Made by a program: the position numbers and the translations under genes | The notes under the pieces: generated by a model | Seen by the model: only the letters and a program-made list of their open reading frames with translations | Database searches by the model: none | What the model was told of the DNA's origin: nothing | Shown: one piece after another, positions 1-9,004 of the stretch | Layout: the number at the start of each line of letters is the position of its first letter | How positions within the stretch are numbered: position 1 is the first letter of the stretch | NCBI RefSeq assembly: GCF_000350225.1 | Contig: NW_005179389.1 | Span: 124,001 to 188,000 of the forward strand | Source of the DNA: Chondrus crispus | Taxonomy: Eukaryota; Rhodophyta; Florideophyceae; Gigartinales; Gigartinaceae | Length of the DNA stretch: 64,000 bases | Direction: 5' to 3'

Positions 1-249
1 ACTGGACCGGTTGTCCCTTCTTCAATAGTTGATTGAGCGGATGCGCAATTTTCGCATAATGCGGAACGAATCTGCGGTAGACATTACAAAGTCCCAAGAA
101 GCTCCTGAGTTGGGTCTGCGTTTGAGGGTACCTCGCTTGTTCCAATGCCGCAGTTCGCGCGGCGTCAACTGCCAATGTACCCGGCCGAACGACATGGCCC
201 AGGTACTTGATCTTTTCGACGAAAAATTCGCACTTGCGAAACTTGAGCT
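1..249 (-). pseudogene. Gypsy-1 RT thumb, out of frame with the pol ORF
   Basis: Minus-strand translation in a frame different from the pol ORF gives the conserved thumb: a Lys/Phe/Cys-Glu-Phe-Phe block, then YLGHVV, then the Phe-Leu-Gly-Leu block that precedes RNase H in Ty3/Gypsy polymerases. The sequence runs off the window at position 1. Confidence 0.75.
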
Positions 250-1887
250 TCACACCTGCCTTTCCAATACAGACATTATTTCGTCAACGTGGACGATGTG
301 CTCCTCCCATGACTTGCTAAAAATTATGATGTCATCCAGATACACCAAACAACATTTCCAACGGAACGGAGAGAGCAGGATATCCATGGCTCTCTGAAAC
401 GTCGCTGGCGCGTTGGTAAGCCCGAAGGGCATTCTTGAAAAACGGTAAAGACCTGAGTGACACGAGAAAGCTGTCTTGTCGCGGTCCGCTTTCAGAATGG
501 GCATCTGCCAATACCCTGAAATCGCGTCCAACGCGGAAAAGACCTTGGTGTCTCCCAACGAGTCCAAACACTCATCCATGCGCGGCAAAGGGTACGTGTC
601 CTTCACCGTTACCGCGTTTAACCGGCGGTAGTCTACGCAAAATCGCATCGATCCCTCCGGCTTGGGCACTAATAAAACGGGCGACGCCCATTCTGACTGC
701 GCCGGCTCGATGACTCCTGCTTCTAACATCTTCTGTACTTCTGCGTCCTCGACCTCCCGACCCTTTGGACCGGCTCCGTAGGGAGCTTGTGCAATTGGCC
801 TTGTATCCGTGGTCAATTCAATCCGGTGGACCGTGGTGTTGATCTCACCAAGGGTCCCATCCCACATGCGGGAATATTTTTTTAACATCTGACGGAATCT
901 TTCGCGCAGCCGGTCCGGCACGTGGCTCAGGTCGAGCTCCTCCACGTCCGGCGGGGGAGGCTCAATCCGCCGCTCCGGTTTCGTAGTTGCCGTCGCGGAG
1001 AGCCCTTCCTCCCGTTCTCCTTGCTGGTCCTCGCGATCTTGTTCCGACGGTTCGCATCTTCTCTCACCCGTAGGCCGCGGGGTAGAATTAGTAAATTTTT
1101 CCTCATCCCTTTCTTGAATTCCAGGTACCTTACCAATGGTGGTAGTGCTCTTGAATACGGCCCTCGAGTGCGGTAGTAGTTCTGCCACCACTTGGCCTTT
1201 TTGAATCCTGAAAGGGTAATTCCTAAAATTCGCTACAAGCAATCTAAAAGGTTTGTCAGGCTCCACTTGGACAACACCGTTGGTGCTTACCAGTCCGTGC
1301 TTGTCGTATAGGGGTGCGTAGGGTTGAACGACGACCAACCCCGTCCTCTTCGAGGTGCATTCGACCATGCCTTGCATCCCTGGTCCAATGGTCGTGGCCC
1401 TTGCCACCTTCACCCTGGGGGAAACTCGCTCCCCTTTTGCATCGGTCTCGCCCTCTCCAGGATCCAAATGCTTCTTCAATTTTCTCGCCGAGAATCGCCT
1501 TATGATCGGAACCTCCGAGAAATCCGCCAACTCAACTGTCCTCTTTCGTGGGTAAATAGCCTCCACGAACCTATCGCAATAGTCCGCTCCTAGAATTAGG
1601 GGGATTGCAAGTTTCTCACAAACTATAAATTCGACTGAAGCCACGAAACGTCCAAGTCTCACAGGCATTCTGAGTGTACCTAGAGTTCGGAGCGGCCTGT
1701 TGTTCGCATCGCCGATGTCTTGGGTCGGTCCGAAGGACACAAGAGTTTTCATTCCTGCGAGAAGCTCGGATCTCCGGATGAGATTAGGTCCCGCGCCGGT
1801 GTTCAACACGGACAATACACGGCTCATCAATCCGACAGTCGGTCCAATGTCCGCGAAGACTTTGTAGTTTTTCCTCGCAAAGACCAA
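250..1887 (-). CDS. Gypsy-1 pol: aspartic protease and reverse transcriptase
   Basis: This 545-residue frame has a retropepsin-like domain (residues about 10-125) followed by a Gly/Glu-rich linker and the RT fingers and palm (about 340-540). RT motifs are clear: EWASPVLLVPK, FCVDYRRLN, the PLPRMDE block, FGLTNAPATFQ and the catalytic YLDD at 331-342. The protease flap partner ILGAD is present, but the catalytic DTGA box reads NTGA (AAC codon at 1801-1803), which should kill cleavage. The frame stops at 250; the RT thumb (KCEFF, YLGH) continues in another frame from 249 to the window edge, so there is a single-base lesion there. As it stands it could not make an active polyprotein. Confidence 0.88.
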   Translation of the reverse strand: MVFARKNYKVFADIGPTVGLMSRVLSVLNTGAGPNLIRRSELLAGMKTLVSFGPTQDIGDANNRPLRTLGTLRMPVRLGRFVASVEFIVCEKLAIPLILGADYCDRFVEAIYPRKRTVELADFSEVPIIRRFSARKLKKHLDPGEGETDAKGERVSPRVKVARATTIGPGMQGMVECTSKRTGLVVVQPYAPLYDKHGLVSTNGVVQVEPDKPFRLLVANFRNYPFRIQKGQVVAELLPHSRAVFKSTTTIGKVPGIQERDEEKFTNSTPRPTGERRCEPSEQDREDQQGEREEGLSATATTKPERRIEPPPPDVEELDLSHVPDRLRERFRQMLKKYSRMWDGTLGEINTTVHRIELTTDTRPIAQAPYGAGPKGREVEDAEVQKMLEAGVIEPAQSEWASPVLLVPKPEGSMRFCVDYRRLNAVTVKDTYPLPRMDECLDSLGDTKVFSALDAISGYWQMPILKADRDKTAFSCHSGLYRFSRMPFGLTNAPATFQRAMDILLSPFRWKCCLVYLDDIIIFSKSWEEHIVHVDEIMSVLERQV

Positions 1888-2132
1888 AATCTTCTCGGGA
1901 CATTCCCCGCCCTTGACCCTGTACCAGGGGCGTCGGACTTGCTCCAGCGGATCGTCCTTGCCTCTTCGCAGAATCTTCTTGACCCCAATGGGTCCCTACG
2001 AGTTATCGATGATTCCAACTGTCTCCTCATCATCGACTGCCTCCTTTGCTAAAAGCGGGGAACGGAACTGGGTCCTGGACACGGTTTGCCGGACACATGT
2101 CTCTCCTTTCGAATTTTTTGAGATTCCCCCCC

Positions 2133-3218
2133 TTAGTTTTCCTGTCGCTGCGGATTTCTTCTCCAGTCCGACGACGGCCCCGCGACCGGCCTTCCCGATG
2201 ACCGGTTCGAACCTTCGGCAGAGGCACTCGGTGTGCTCGCCGCCTGCGATTCGAACCATTGTTTTACCTTCAGGTAACTTGTCGACGAAATTCCCAACCT
2301 CTCCATCGGGGAGAGCATCTTGTAGTTCTTCAGAACTCGGTGCATCTCTCGGAACGAGAGCAAACACGTAGGCGCTCCGTGCCCCTTCTCGTAGCAATGG
2401 TAGCATGCGAGGCCATGCTTCTTCTGAGAGTACGGCGACCTTGGCGGTCCTGGGGCCGCCGGCCGGCCCGTCCAGCCCGGTCTTCTGAAGGCCGTACCCT
2501 TGTCTTCCATCGGAATTCTTGGCGCTGGCGTGTGTCCGCGCCCTCGAAACGCTAACACGGGTTCCGCGGCCTCTGTATACGAGCCCGTCGTATACGTGGG
2601 CGTCCGTAGCGTGGAAATCCCACTAGCCCCGTGATCCTCGTCTCCATACCCCTCGGAAGGGTCATAAAAATCGCCCTCGGCGACCAGCGCTCCTGCGTAT
2701 CCATTTTCTTCCTGATCAACAGTACTAAGTCCTCTGGACGCAGAAAGTGAATCGGCCAAGTGGACCGCGCCGCGGGTTTTTCGCGTGCGGTTCGGAGGCT
2801 TCTGCTTCCCCCCCGTCCTTGACGTCGCTGGCGCTTGGATGGTGACTCTCTTAGTCTTCCTCTCCTTGGCGCGGCTCGCCGAGCCATGCGCCTTCGCGTA
2901 ATTAACTAGTCTCAAAAACGAAACTTCCCGATTGTCTTGTCGGTATTGCGATACCATCGGCTTGATACTCGAATCGAGTCCTTCAATAAACATCGTCATT
3001 TGTTCTTCCATCGAATATACGTTTCCACATCGGTTGCTCGCGTCCGTCAGACGGATATAAAATTCCATCTCGTCTTCAGACGGTAGTTGCTGTAGTTCCC
3101 GTAGAGCGAGTACGGCTTGGCGGATTGCCTCATCGGTGGCAAAGCTTCGCAATAGCCACTGTACGGCTTCCGGCCAGACGGATATTTTCCCATGGTGGGA
3201 CCCCGCCGTTTGTGACAC
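2133..3218 (-). CDS. Gypsy-1 gag, capsid C-terminal part and zinc knuckle
   Basis: This 361-residue frame continues the retrotransposon gag capsid fold at its start (about residues 10-115, with the motif EDEMEFYIRLTD). A Gly/Pro/Thr-rich linker follows, then one CCHC zinc knuckle (CYHCYEKGHGAPTC, 2364-2405) that would bind the element's RNA. The first Met is arbitrary because the frame really continues the upstream gag frame. A Ser-rich tail ends at 2133, and the pol frame opens about 250 bases further on, so gag and pol are in different frames. Confidence 0.78.
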   Translation of the reverse strand: MSQTAGSHHGKISVWPEAVQWLLRSFATDEAIRQAVLALRELQQLPSEDEMEFYIRLTDASNRCGNVYSMEEQMTMFIEGLDSSIKPMVSQYRQDNREVSFLRLVNYAKAHGSASRAKERKTKRVTIQAPATSRTGGKQKPPNRTRKTRGAVHLADSLSASRGLSTVDQEENGYAGALVAEGDFYDPSEGYGDEDHGASGISTLRTPTYTTGSYTEAAEPVLAFRGRGHTPAPRIPMEDKGTAFRRPGWTGRPAAPGPPRSPYSQKKHGLACYHCYEKGHGAPTCLLSFREMHRVLKNYKMLSPMERLGISSTSYLKVKQWFESQAASTPSASAEGSNRSSGRPVAGPSSDWRRNPQRQEN

Positions 3219-4419
3219 CGAAAGTGTACTGTCTCAAGGCCATTCCGCTGAGGAACTCCGGTAGCAAGCGGATCGTTTGGCCTTCGTTCATCTCCTGGGT
3301 GTCGAGTTCTTGGACTATCTTAGCTAAAAAATCTAGATCCAATACGCCATCGTCTCCTGTGAACGTATTGTCTCTCTTCACCTTAAGTGGTATGTCTCTT
3401 CTGATCTTTCGCACGGCGGTCCGCCGCTTGCCCGACAAACGTGTCTGCGGGTTCCGCAGGCGGTACGTCCTGTACGAAAGCAACTTCTTGAAGAGGTGGT
3501 TGGTCGGATTTAATTCCTCCAACTTCTCCCATCGCGGTCCGCGCCGCGTCGCGGTGTCTTCTGGCTCTGCTTCTTGATGTCTCCGCGAGGTGGACGAAGT
3601 GACTCCGCCTCTTTTGGAGCTCTTCTTATTTGACGAAATTCCATTTCCGTCTGTCGATCTTCGGTCGGAATTTCTTGAATGGTTCGACGAGCCGTCGTCA
3701 CCATTTTCTTCTGAAACATTCGACTCCGAATTTGAGTCACAATTTTCGCGGTCGTCACTACAGTGACTTTTTTTCTTCGTTCGGCCTTTAGCCGACTTGG
3801 GGTTCTTCCACTTGGAATCCTGGGTCCGGACTGACTTGTACTTCTTCGTTGGACCGTCGATTGCTTCTCCGTCCGAGAGCGCTCCCGCATCCAAACTTGG
3901 TTCGGCCCGGCCCGCAGCTTGCTCAAGGTCCTTGAGTCGCCGCGAAGCGCGGTAGAACCGGTCGTCGATGCTGTCCCTTGTCTTGGCCAGCGTTTCCAGG
4001 GCCTGATTCGCGTCTCGCCGCGCTTCTTTCGCGGCGAGCTTTAGCGAATCCAGCCCTTCCGGATCTCGGCCCGGGGACGCATCGGTACCTAAATTCTCAA
4101 CGAGAACCACACGGGCTGTCAGCTCTTCAAGCGCAGCGTGGAACTCGGATTTTAGCAAGTCCTGTTGCTTCTGAAAAATACCCAGAAGTTCGTCGAGCTT
4201 GTTCTTCCTCTGCTGACGAATCTCCTCGCTCAATTTTTTGAACTTCTCTTCCAGGCCATTCTTCTCAACGGCCGTCCCCGAAGGGGACGCTTCTGCAACT
4301 GGATCAGTAGCCGAATTTCCTTGGCTTCGTGTACGAAGTCCTCGCGGAATCCTCGACTCTTGAGCTGATCCAGCCCTTCTGGCCCCAGGACCGACGTCCT
4401 TGGGTTGGCTTGATGCCAT
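3130..4419 (-). CDS. Gypsy-1 gag, N-terminal part
   Basis: This 429-residue frame opens with ATG at 4419, 77 nt inside the PBS, so it is the natural gag start. Residues 1-60 are Ser/Pro/Gly-rich; about 60-150 are Lys/Glu/Gln-rich and likely coiled coil; about 165-310 are a long acidic, Ser/Asn/Lys-rich disordered stretch; the start of a retrotransposon gag capsid region follows. The frame ends at 3130, where the capsid continues in another frame (3218 to 2133). Gag forms the particle that packages element RNA in the cytoplasm. The frame change could be an old mutation or a programmed shift; nothing obviously slippery was seen. Confidence 0.75.
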   Translation of the reverse strand: MASSQPKDVGPGARRAGSAQESRIPRGLRTRSQGNSATDPVAEASPSGTAVEKNGLEEKFKKLSEEIRQQRKNKLDELLGIFQKQQDLLKSEFHAALEELTARVVLVENLGTDASPGRDPEGLDSLKLAAKEARRDANQALETLAKTRDSIDDRFYRASRRLKDLEQAAGRAEPSLDAGALSDGEAIDGPTKKYKSVRTQDSKWKNPKSAKGRTKKKSHCSDDRENCDSNSESNVSEENGDDGSSNHSRNSDRRSTDGNGISSNKKSSKRGGVTSSTSRRHQEAEPEDTATRRGPRWEKLEELNPTNHLFKKLLSYRTYRLRNPQTRLSGKRRTAVRKIRRDIPLKVKRDNTFTGDDGVLDLDFLAKIVQELDTQEMNEGQTIRLLPEFLSGMALRQYTFGVTNGGVPPWENIRLAGSRTVAIAKLCHR

Positions 4420-4495
4420 GGCTCGCTCTTAATAAACGAGACCTATCGAACTAATTTACCTATTTCCGACTTCTGTGTTCAGTTCCAGATTCTAA

Positions 4496-4507
4496 GTCGG
4501 GAGACCA
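4496..4507 (-). promoter_or_regulatory. Primer-binding site of Gypsy-1
   Basis: Minus-strand TGGTCTCCCGAC lies 4 nt inside the 5' LTR, the expected place for tRNA priming of minus-strand synthesis. The same 12-mer follows the LTR at 5824, so two elements with different LTRs use the same primer. The tRNA is not identified here; its 3' end would read GTCGGGAGACCA. Confidence 0.75.
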
Positions 4508-4511
4508 CTTA

Positions 4512-5557
4512 TGTAGTGCAATGTGCCTGTCAGGCCGGAACCAGGGTCCAACGGTCCAGCGACAACACAACCAACAAACAACAACCAACAAGAGTTGCCG
4601 ACTGCACAGCCCTACGGAGTGTCCGATTCTCCCTTTCCCTTTAAGTGGGTTTGCGGCCCACAGTAGCTCAAGTCCCTGACAGGGGGGGGCAAAAGGAAGA
4701 GGCACGCCCCGGGACGAATGGTGGTAGAGTCTTGTACAGGCAGTTGCTCGGCGAGTTCGGGGCGGTAATTAGGAAGCCGGGCCCGATGGGTCGTAAATTC
4801 AATGCTCGCAAAGCGCCTGTTACACCTTATACCCTTGATAAGGTCTTCGACGGGGGCGTCGCAACGCAGCCCGTCGGGAATTAGCAAACACGTAGCAACG
4901 CTACACCTCCGTACTGCCCGATGGCAAAGTACCGACACCGGAACGGTCGCAACCTGTATCCGATGGAACCAACACTGTCCTGTATACACAACAGGACCTT
5001 CGAGGGAAACGTCGTTGCAACAGCCTTCGTCGGTGGTCGTAAACAAGTAGCAGCGCTACACCCACGTGTCGCCCGATGGCAAAGACACCTACACCGGTAC
5101 GGTCGCAACCAAAGCCGATGGCACCAACACAAGATAAGGGAATAGAAATAGAGATAGAAATAGAAAAGGATAGGTGAAATAAAGGAAAAGGAAAGGGAAC
5201 CCCCGAGCGCAAAGGATAACGTATTCTGTGGTAAAAGCGAGCGTCTTGGGAAAGACGGACTTCGACCAAGGCGATATTCAACTCTGGCAACTCGGGTTGC
5301 CTTTACTGACTTGGTAGTCAGAAGGCTAAGGTATATATCGCCCCGCCGGAGCCACTACAGTGGCTCGCGGCGCTAGATCCTAGATGTAATCTAGTGTCAG
5401 CAAAATTAATGCCAACTAATTAACTGAATAAAATAAAATAATTAAAAATTAAAACTGTGCAATTATTCACACGTGTGTGCCCCAACTCGGACTACTTTTC
5501 ATATCCAAATATTTTCCTTTCTTCTCACCGTCCTTTTCAGGTGCGTATTGCACTACA
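4512..5557 (-). repeat. 5' LTR of Gypsy-1 (LTR family 1, copy A)
   Basis: The 1046-bp LTR is bounded by an 11-bp perfect inverted repeat, TGTAGTGCAAT at one end and ATTGCACTACA at the other. On the minus strand it carries a TATATA box just before a conserved TAGC-rich block (about 5325-5345) and a purine/pyrimidine tract with TCTATT units (about 5141-5199). Related copies lie at 6743-7863, 37114-38200 and 43805-44738. The internal side is followed by a 4-nt spacer and the PBS, which makes this the 5' LTR of the element running left. The target duplication cannot be checked because the other end is outside the window. Confidence 0.88.
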
Positions 5558-5747
5558 GGACTTCCTCGATGTTGTCAGCTATGCGATCGAACATAGCAGC
5601 CGCTTGTCCTTTGGGAGACTCGGGCGACGGTTCGCGGTCTCGGAGACCAGCGTCGCCGTCGCCGAACGGCGGTGATGGTGCGTGCATAGCGGCCGCCCTC
5701 GGATCCGCCGGTTCGGACCAGATCGAGGTGGCGTATTCTTGACTCAT
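5558..5747 (-). pseudogene. Gag start of an older Gypsy-type element, cut by Gypsy-1
   Basis: The minus-strand frame starts with ATG at 5747, 64 nt inside the PBS at 5811-5822, and runs for 63 codons until it meets the Gypsy-1 LTR at 5557. It is Ala/Pro/Asp-rich with no recognisable fold, as the first residues of gag usually are. Its position after LTR and PBS is the main evidence. The rest of this element was displaced by Gypsy-1 and should continue beyond position 1. Confidence 0.6.
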
Positions 5748-5810
5748 CTCAACGCATACGGACGCGGAGAAAAAAGAAAGTCTTCTCGGAAAGATCTCGG
5801 GGTCTTCTAG

Positions 5811-5822
5811 GTCGGGAGACCA
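5811..5822 (-). promoter_or_regulatory. Primer-binding site of the older Gypsy-type element
   Basis: TGGTCTCCCGAC on the minus strand is one base inside the LTR that starts at 5824. It is identical to the Gypsy-1 PBS although the adjoining LTRs are unrelated in sequence. Confidence 0.72.
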
Positions 5823-5823
5823 C

Positions 5824-6523
5824 TGTAGCATAAACACCCCCAGACGACTGGAGTTGTATGCGCAGTTGGACCTGTAGACCCCGGATCGGAGAAGGGGTGA
5901 AGCGGGCCAACCAGCTACGGAACCGGGCTCGGGCCCGGGTAGCAGTGGTAGAGCGGGAGCGAGCAGGGACGCGCGCACGCACGAGCGGATCGACGCCTTG
6001 ACGCCCCGGAGCAGCACTGGGTGACGTACCAGTGCTGACGGGCGGAGGCGGTTCTGTGCTCGCTCGCGTGCTGCGCGTCCACTCCGGCTCGGCTCCGACT
6101 AAACGCGCGCGAAAAGCAAAGGCGACGTTTAGAATAAGCTCGGTGGACTGACCTTGGCGGTCGGTTGAGGACAAGCCCGTGCTGGTCCCCCTCCGCCGCC
6201 GTCGGTCCGCTCCATATGTAATATACAAAACAATCTATCATAACACTACAGTACCTCGGTACTGTAGTAGGCTACTGTAGTGCAGGTCGGCCTGCACTGT
6301 AATACTGCCAGCTATGTCGGGGCTGACAGTACGCGTATTACCCGTGGTGCGTGTGCGCTTCGTTCGCGCGCCGTACACGTGTGCACGTGTATGCGCGTGT
6401 CCCTTGTCCCCGTGGCGTACACGTGGACACGCGCGGTTGTACTGTAGAGCTCGACGCTCTACAGTAGCTGATCTAGTTCTTGCTCTAATCTAATCGAAAC
6501 CCTCAGGGGGGTTTATACTACAT
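5824..6523 (-). repeat. 5' LTR of the older Gypsy-type element (LTR family 2)
   Basis: The 700-bp LTR is bounded by imperfect inverted repeats, TGTAGCATAAACACCCC and GGGGGGTTTATACTACA. The PBS directly follows its left edge on the minus strand. The middle holds four short hairpins with TACTG arms (6246-6466) and a GC-rich tract with several CACGTG and GCGCG words. A minus-strand reading frame through it has no protein-like content. No second copy of this LTR was seen in the window. Confidence 0.72.
6246..6466. repeat. Cluster of four short inverted repeats in LTR family 2
   Basis: The hairpins are: 6246-6267 (10-bp perfect arms, 2-nt loop); 6276-6301 (8-bp perfect core AGTGCAGG plus wobble pairs, 4-nt loop); 6303-6331 (9 of 10 pairs, arms beginning TACTG); 6440-6466 (11-bp perfect arms TACTGTAGAGC, 5-nt loop). 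All carry CTAC/GTAG or TACTG ends. They may be RNA structures of the element transcript or binding sites for a dimeric factor. Confidence 0.75.
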
Positions 6524-6742
6524 TGGCGTCACAAACTGAGGTCTGCTCGAGAAAAACTATTAGGGAAACGGGAAGCAAGGAGGGAACGCGACCGATTTCT
6601 TGTTCTTCGCACCAAGGGACATTGTTCACTTTTGAGTTCGTCTTGCCCTTGCTTCGGCTGTGACCGTCGGTCGAAAAGAGATGAATGACATGGGGGATTC
6701 TGCAGAAAGGTGCACTGCGCAAGGGCGCTCAGAAAGGAGATA

Positions 6743-7863
6743 TGTAGTGCAATATGGGGGTTTACAGGGGGGTGAAACGAAAGGAAATTAATTGGATATG
6801 AAAAATAGTCCGGGTTGGGGGACACACGTGTGAATAATTGCACAGTTTTAATTTTTAATTGTTTTATTTTATTTAGTTAATTAGTTGACATTAATTTTGC
6901 TGACATTAGATTAGATCTAGGATCTAGCGCCGCGAGCTTCTGTAGTGGCTCCGGCGGGGCGATATATACCTTAGCCCTCTGACTACCAAGTCAGTAAAGG
7001 TAACGCGAGCTGCCAGAGTTGAATATCGCCTTGGTCGAAGTCCGTCTTTCCCAAGACGCTCGCTTTTACCACAGACTACGTTATCCTTTGCGCTCGGGGG
7101 TTCCCTTTCCTTTTCCTTTATTTCACCTATCCATTTCTATCTCTATTTCTATTTCTATTCCCTCATCTGGTGTTGGTTTCACAGTGCCTGATTGCGATCC
7201 GCATTGTGACGACTGGAGTCATCGGGCTCTTGTGTTGGTTCTTTTGTTTGTTGTTGGTGCCATCGGCTTTGGTTGCGACCGTACCGGTGTAGGTGTCTTA
7301 GCCATCGGGCGACACGTGGGTGTAGCGCTGCTATTTGTTTACGTCCTCCGACGGAGGCTGTTGCGACGACGTCTCCCTCGAAGGTCCTGTTGTGTATACA
7401 GGACAGTGTTGGTTCCATCGGATACAGATTGCGACCGTTCCGGTATCGTTACTTTTCCAGCGGGAAGTACGGAGGTGTAGCGCTGCTACGTGTTTCCTAA
7501 TTCCCTTCGGGCTGCGTTGCGACGCCCCCTTCGAAGACCTTATCAAGGGTATAAGGTGTATCAGGCGCTCAGCGAGCATTGGCTTTACGACCCATCGGGC
7601 CCGGCTTCTTAATCAGCGCCCCGAACTCGCCCAGCAGCTGCCTGTACAGGACTATACCACTATTTATCCCGGGGCGGGCCTCTTCCTTTTGCCCTCTCTC
7701 TGTCAGGGACGTGAGCTACTGTGGGCCGCAAACTCACTTAAAGGGAAAGGGAGAATGAGACACTCCGTAGCGGTGTGCCGTCGGCAGCTCTTGTTGGTTG
7801 TTGGTTGTGTTGTCGCTGGACCGTTGGACCCTGGTTCCGGCCTGACAGGCACATTGCACTACA
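6743..7863 (+). repeat. Gypsy-1-family LTR, copy B, inverted relative to copy A
   Basis: It starts TGTAGTGCAAT and ends ATTGCACTACA. It reads on the plus strand as copy A reads on the minus strand, with a short extra block near 7170-7255. It contains a TATATA box (about 6961-6968) followed by the conserved pyrimidine tract. There is no PBS after it, no matching direct repeat beside it (AGATA on the left, TGTCC on the right) and no coding region before it. It is therefore an orphan LTR left by recombination or deletion rather than a clean solo LTR. A long plus-strand reading frame through it is fortuitous. Confidence 0.82.
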
Positions 7864-7937
7864 TGTCCTTCTGCAGCATTTCCATTTCCGTGTCAGAACT
7901 GGCATCTCGGTCCCCAGAGTCAAGCGAGTGCGATTTT

Positions 7938-8694
7938 CATCTCCTTGTTTGCCGCTTAACGGCAGAAGTTCTCATTACGGCACCGGCTTCTAGAATCCGT
8001 TTGTCTCCCGCTGTCTTCTGTTCCTTCTTTTCTCGCTCTTGCTCACCTTGCTCCCTCATTTCTAACATCATGTCCTCCAGTAACTGCTCTTTAGGGCCAA
8101 ACGCTTCCGCAATTCCGGAGATTTTGCTAGTGAGAGCATTGGCAGCCTTCCTCTCACCGATAAGTTTCCTCTACCGGTCCAAAAGTGTCTTTCTAGAAGG
8201 AATGGTTGAAGTCATGCTCAACTTATACTCTGCCGAGGTGAGGAAGGCTGCATGCGTCTTCTCGAAATATGCTTGGCTTTTTCCCCAAGGGGCCACATGT
8301 GCCCCCACAGCCATCATGGCTTTCAGAAGACTGATGTCGAGTTGTACAGTAAACCGGAACCGCTTTGTGCCCTGCCCGTTGCCGACGGGAGGGGCGCTCG
8401 GGTGGAGGCACATGTGGCGGAAGAGGGCGGAACGGTTGAGGGAGATGATGGTGATGGGGATGGGAATACGGGTGAGGAAGGGATGAGGTGAGGTGATGAT
8501 GGCGGGGATGGTGGGTGCGGGTTTGTTTCGAGTTGGATTTGAATGGGGAGAAAGGGGCTAGTCGGTGAAAGTTGTTGTGGGGAAGGTGTGGACGGCAACG
8601 TTGCCATTTGAACGGGTAGGGAGGCAACGCCCGTACCACGGATATTGTTCTGGAACAAGACGGGCAGGCGGGTGAGGCTTTCCTCTATAGGCAT
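7938..8694 (-). pseudogene. Myb/SANT-like DNA-binding protein, decayed
   Basis: The minus strand has a Pro/Ser-rich N-terminus (from 8694) and then, after a frame change near 8400, a helical region in which WGKSQAYFEKTHAAF and KTLLDR resemble the Trp/aromatic spacing of Myb/SANT-like domains of transposon-associated proteins. After one in-frame TAG (just beyond KTLLDR, where a Trp is usual) the frame stays open through RKLIGERKAAN and a Glu/Gln/Lys-rich coiled coil to a TGA at 7938. Such proteins bind DNA and often come from Harbinger-like or other transposons. The family call is by pattern only. The stop and frame change make it a pseudogene. Confidence 0.5.
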
Positions 8695-9004
8695 GATGCG
8701 TCTCGCGGCTCAATGGGTTTTCTAGATGCAATTTTTGGCAGGGGAACGAGAGGTGCACACGAGGTGTAAGGTACCCTTCCATATGGCGTCCTTTTTTAAT
8801 TCGCTATTTTAATTGATATTGCAACTTGTGACTAAGGAACGAAAGAATTTTGTCGCTATAGAGAACAGTTGTCCTGCCACGGCGCGAAATAACAATTTTT
8901 TAGTCACCACTTCGGCTTCAAAAAGTCTCTATTGTCGAGCATCTCTTGTGACATCCGCCTCAGAATGCAAGCGTTTGTTCGGATGGCAATGGAAGACCAA
9001 ATGA

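Larger units (their letters stand above)
1..5557 (-). mobile_element. Gypsy-1, Ty3/Gypsy LTR retrotransposon, 3' part beyond window
   Basis: On the minus strand the order is 5' LTR (4512-5557), PBS (4496-4507), gag (two frames, 4419 to 2133), then protease and reverse transcriptase (1887 to the window edge). This is the usual Ty3/Gypsy order. RNase H, integrase and the 3' LTR would lie left of position 1. It is damaged: a frame change inside gag near 3130-3218, a frame break in the RT thumb near 250, and Asn in place of the protease catalytic Asp. It interrupts the gag start of an older element that uses the same PBS sequence (5558-6523), so the two are nested and of different age. Confidence 0.88.

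Noticed and set aside
6738..7868. Copy B as a clean solo LTR
   Set aside because: The 5-bp flanks (AGATA, TGTCC) do not match.
7335..8486. 383-codon plus-strand frame
   Set aside because: It reads through an LTR and then antisense through the SANT-like gene; no protein-like content.
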